Shown here in pieces: positions 61,479 to 64,000 of a stretch of 64,000 bases of DNA. The position numbers and the translations under genes are program-made. Position 1 is the stretch's first letter; each line of letters starts with the position of its first letter. This stretch comes from Cyclobacteriaceae bacterium (lineage in GTDB: Bacteria > Bacteroidota > Bacteroidia > Cytophagales > Cyclobacteriaceae): NCBI GenBank assembly GCA_028278225.1, contig JANQEU010000049.1, positions 59,332 through 123,331 on the forward strand. The letters run 5' to 3'. The notes below the pieces were generated by a model. The model saw only the letters and a program-made list of their open reading frames with translations. It was not told where the DNA came from and made no database searches.

Positions 61479-64000
61479 ATGAAATTTATTACCGTCACCT
61501 TCATGCTCACATGCTTCGTGATCGGAGCATTTGCGCAAAACAATTCCGTAGGAATTAATGTCCAGGATCCAAACGACATTAATCCAAATGCAGTATTGCA
61601 TCTATTCTCCCCCGGAGGGAATCAGGGTTTGCTAGTCCCAAGACTAACAACCGGCCAGATGAGTGCGATGGAAGCTGCACTGGGCGCTGACAACTCCGGA
61701 AACAACGGATTGATCGTGTATAATATTGATACCGAGCAATTCTTCCACTGGAGGGGGAGTGATGGTACGTGGAAGGCCGGTTTGGGGGTCTTCTCGCAGA
61801 CTGCGGCCAGCGGGAGCCTGACAGGGACCTATCCAGATCCGACAATTGCGGATGCAGCAGTTAAAACGATCATGATTGAAGACCTGGCGGTCACAGGGGA
61901 TAAGATCGCCAACGGGACTATTGCAACGGTAAAAATTGCAAATAATGCCATTACTACAGCGAAAATACTTGACGGTGCTGTAACTGGGGACAAGCTGGAA
62001 ACTATTGGAAACACTTTGCCTAATACCGGGGAAGGATTCGGTAATGAATTCACAGCTGTTCAATTGACAATAGACGATAAAGGACGGGTAACGGGTATCA
62101 CAACTATGCCAATCGTGATTTCCTCATCAAACATCACTAATGGATCCATTTTGAATGAAGATATAGCTGATGGGACAATGACTATATCAAAACTGGATGA
62201 AGAGGGAAATTTAGATAAGGTTTTGGCAATTGATGGATCGGGGAATGCTTATTGGGAGGATCGGGATGTTTTCACAAGTTCTGATCTGGATGAACATGAA
62301 ATATTTATCGGAGATAGTTTGAATAAGGCCCAGGGACTTCCGCTCACGGGAGACCTGACATTAACCAATACGGGAACTGCCGCAGATTTGCAAATAAATG
62401 CGCAGGCCATTGAAACAGCGGATATCGCCGATGATGCCGTCGATAAAGACAAGATCAATTCGGATATTGCCGGGGAGGGGATTGGACAAAATACCGATGG
62501 TTCCCTAAGGATTCTGAATGGAAATGGGCTTCAGGTTTCGAATGATACCCTATCAGCGGACCTGGGGGAATTAGCCGGAGACGGATTAGCAGATAGCGGA
62601 TCAGATGGTGATATTGACGTTCAGGTAGATGGGACATCTATTGAGATTGCGTCTAACACCCTGCAGGTGGTGGATGGTGGTATTACCTCCACCAAAATTC
62701 AGGATGCAACCATTGTTGCCTCGGACATTGCTGATGAGACCATTACCGGGACCCAGGTGCTGAATGGCAGCATTGCTTCTGCAGATATCGAGGACGAAAC
62801 CATAACTGCAAATGACATTGCAGCCGGAGCTGTGACAGGTTCCGAGATTCTGGATGCTACCATTGATTCAATGGACATTTTCACGGGCGCAATCACAACC
62901 TATAAAATCCGTGACAACGATATCAGATCTGTTGACATAGCGGATTTGAATGTAACAAATGCCGACATCGGTAATGATGCAGTTACAACCAACAAAATAT
63001 TAGATGAGAATGTTACCACTTCAGATTTGGCAGATCTTGGTGTAACTAACGCCAAACTGGGACCGGACGCTGTTACAACAGACAAGATTCTGAATGATGA
63101 AGTGACTAAAGATGATCTCAACCCGGATGTGGCAGGAGCAGGATTAATTCAAAATGCAGATGGAAGCTTGGAGATTAATGCTGGTAATGGATTGGCAGTA
63201 AATCCTATTGCAGACAATGTATCTGTTGATTTGGGAAACCTGGCAGGAGAAGGATTAATTGACGATGCTATTAATCTGGAATTTGATGTCAATGTTGATG
63301 ATGTCACTTTGGAAGTGAACGTAGGCGATCAAGTCCAGATAAAGGACGATGGAGTTACAAACGATAAATTGGCGACAGCTTCTGTCACTTTTGATAAGAT
63401 CGATGGGGGTGTTTTTACGAATTCATTTTTGACAACAAATGCCGGTGCAATTGCCAATTGGTTTACTCCTGGATTGAACCAGGTAATTGTAACTGGATCC
63501 GGAGGTGCCATTACTACGAAACCGCTCACTGACTTTGAAACAAATATTTTGGACCAGGGAAACATTTGGGTTGGTAATTCCAGTAATGTAAAAACGGAAT
63601 TTGATATCTCAACTCCCAATTTCATGATTGTGGGTACAGGTACGGGCCTCACTGAGATTGCTTCGGTTCCCGTAGTTGAAGATATTAATGTCAACTATGA
63701 TGGTATAAATCAAGAACTGGAAATGTTCATTCAGGACAATGCAGTCCAGGGTGATGATATTGACGCTACTAATAATCCTCTATCCATAATTGGAACACAG
63801 ACCATTTCATTCTTTACAACAGACGCGACATCTTCAGCTATTCAGCTGAATGCGCAGGCGGGGGGTGTAGATGTAGATGCGACCAGTGGGGATATAGCTT
63901 TAACGACGAACACGTCGGGAGCGGTAGACATAGATGCGGCAGATGGATTAACGATCGATGCCAACAATGGCAGTGTAGACATAGATGCGAGTGGTGGAGC
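61479..64000 (+). CDS. Tail-fibre-like repeat surface protein, cut by window end
   Basis: An open frame of 840 codons starts at the ATG at 61479 and runs off the right edge. It has a signal peptide (KFITVTFMLTCFVIGAFAQ), a conserved Bacteroidota start (VGINVQDPNDINPNAVLHLF, then GLLVPRLTTGQM), and then long Ile/Asp/Ala-rich repeats such as ITTAKILDGAVTGDKL and SADIEDETITANDIAAG, and late VDIDA units. These are beta-helical fibre repeats; homologues usually end in a coiled coil or S74 domain, which would lie beyond the window. It follows the S74 surface protein and is probably a cell-surface fibre. Confidence 0.85.
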   Translation, partial: MKFITVTFMLTCFVIGAFAQNNSVGINVQDPNDINPNAVLHLFSPGGNQGLLVPRLTTGQMSAMEAALGADNSGNNGLIVYNIDTEQFFHWRGSDGTWKAGLGVFSQTAASGSLTGTYPDPTIADAAVKTIMIEDLAVTGDKIANGTIATVKIANNAITTAKILDGAVTGDKLETIGNTLPNTGEGFGNEFTAVQLTIDDKGRVTGITTMPIVISSSNITNGSILNEDIADGTMTISKLDEEGNLDKVLAIDGSGNAYWEDRDVFTSSDLDEHEIFIGDSLNKAQGLPLTGDLTLTNTGTAADLQINAQAIETADIADDAVDKDKINSDIAGEGIGQNTDGSLRILNGNGLQVSNDTLSADLGELAGDGLADSGSDGDIDVQVDGTSIEIASNTLQVVDGGITSTKIQDATIVASDIADETITGTQVLNGSIASADIEDETITANDIAAGAVTGSEILDATIDSMDIFTGAITTYKIRDNDIRSVDIADLNVTNADIGNDAVTTNKILDENVTTSDLADLGVTNAKLGPDAVTTDKILNDEVTKDDLNPDVAGAGLIQNADGSLEINAGNGLAVNPIADNVSVDLGNLAGEGLIDDAINLEFDVNVDDVTLEVNVGDQVQIKDDGVTNDKLATASVTFDKIDGGVFTNSFLTTNAGAIANWFTPGLNQVIVTGSGGAITTKPLTDFETNILDQGNIWVGNSSNVKTEFDISTPNFMIVGTGTGLTEIASVPVVEDINVNYDGINQELEMFIQDNAVQGDDIDATNNPLSIIGTQTISFFTTDATSSAIQLNAQAGGVDVDATSGDIALTTNTSGAVDIDAADGLTIDANNGSVDIDASGG

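Overview
The window looks like part of a Bacteroidota chromosome (probably Cytophagia or Saprospiria; this is inference). Evidence: a TraE-to-TraO transfer locus of the Bacteroidetes conjugative-transposon type, two proteins with type IX secretion (T9SS) C-terminal sorting domains, a DUF1508 (YegP) protein, moderate A+T content, and dispersed TCCCGAT...ATCGGGA hairpins. Most of it (about 2 to 58.6 kb) reads as an integrative/conjugative element or a layered defence island. The right edge meets a tRNA-Gly/tRNA-Leu pair at 59 kb. No intact integrase is visible.

Layout. (1) 1-2159, minus: a gene cut by the window start, a family 2 glycosyltransferase and a SAM methyltransferase. (2) 2187-16786, minus: eight tightly coupled genes forming a DISARM-like operon: DUF3883 protein, Vsr endonuclease, cytosine-C5 methyltransferase, NERD-helicase, a large DrmE-like protein, DrmA-like helicase, DrmB-like DUF1998 protein, and a nuclease with a possible modified-base-reader domain. 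DrmC (PLD) is absent. (3) 16787-18280: a P-loop ATPase with a C-terminal DNA-binding region, plus three TGTCAAC-N7-GTTGAC inverted repeats placed upstream of it and upstream of the DISARM-like operon. (4) 18.3-23.7 kb, minus: mobilisation genes (MobC-like, relaxase, VirD4-type coupling protein, OB-fold protein) with a candidate oriT. (5) 23.8-32.7 kb, plus: the type IV secretion genes traE, F, G, (I), J, K, M, N, O. (6) 32.7-39.3 kb: a 1946-residue repeat adhesin with a T9SS signal and a lipoprotein. (7) 39.4-44.6 kb: small cargo, including a restriction-endonuclease pair, a frameshifted lipoprotein, and a sigma-like/unknown/ImmA-IrrE metalloprotease trio. (8) 45.0-50.2 kb, plus: a six-gene CBASS locus with two different CD-NTases, an E2-like protein, a patatin phospholipase, a TIR-nuclease fusion and an Mrr-like nuclease. 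(9) 50.2-58.5 kb: a decayed serine recombinase, an XRE regulator, RadC, an OLD-family ATPase/TOPRIM with a partner, a coiled-coil protein and a PLD nuclease. (10) 58.9-64 kb: two tRNAs, then a peptidase-S74 surface protein and a tail-fibre-like repeat protein running off the window.

How the parts may work together: the transfer genes move the element, the adhesin may help mating contact, and the cargo would protect the host by at least two strategies. One is restriction-like (DISARM-like operon, with methylation of self). The other is abortive (CBASS, in which nucleotide signals trigger membrane or DNA damage). The two most unusual features are the double-cyclase CBASS locus and the DISARM variant with Vsr, a reader-nuclease and a putative dedicated ATPase regulator. 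All functions are inferred from sequence motifs read by eye; no database search was run.
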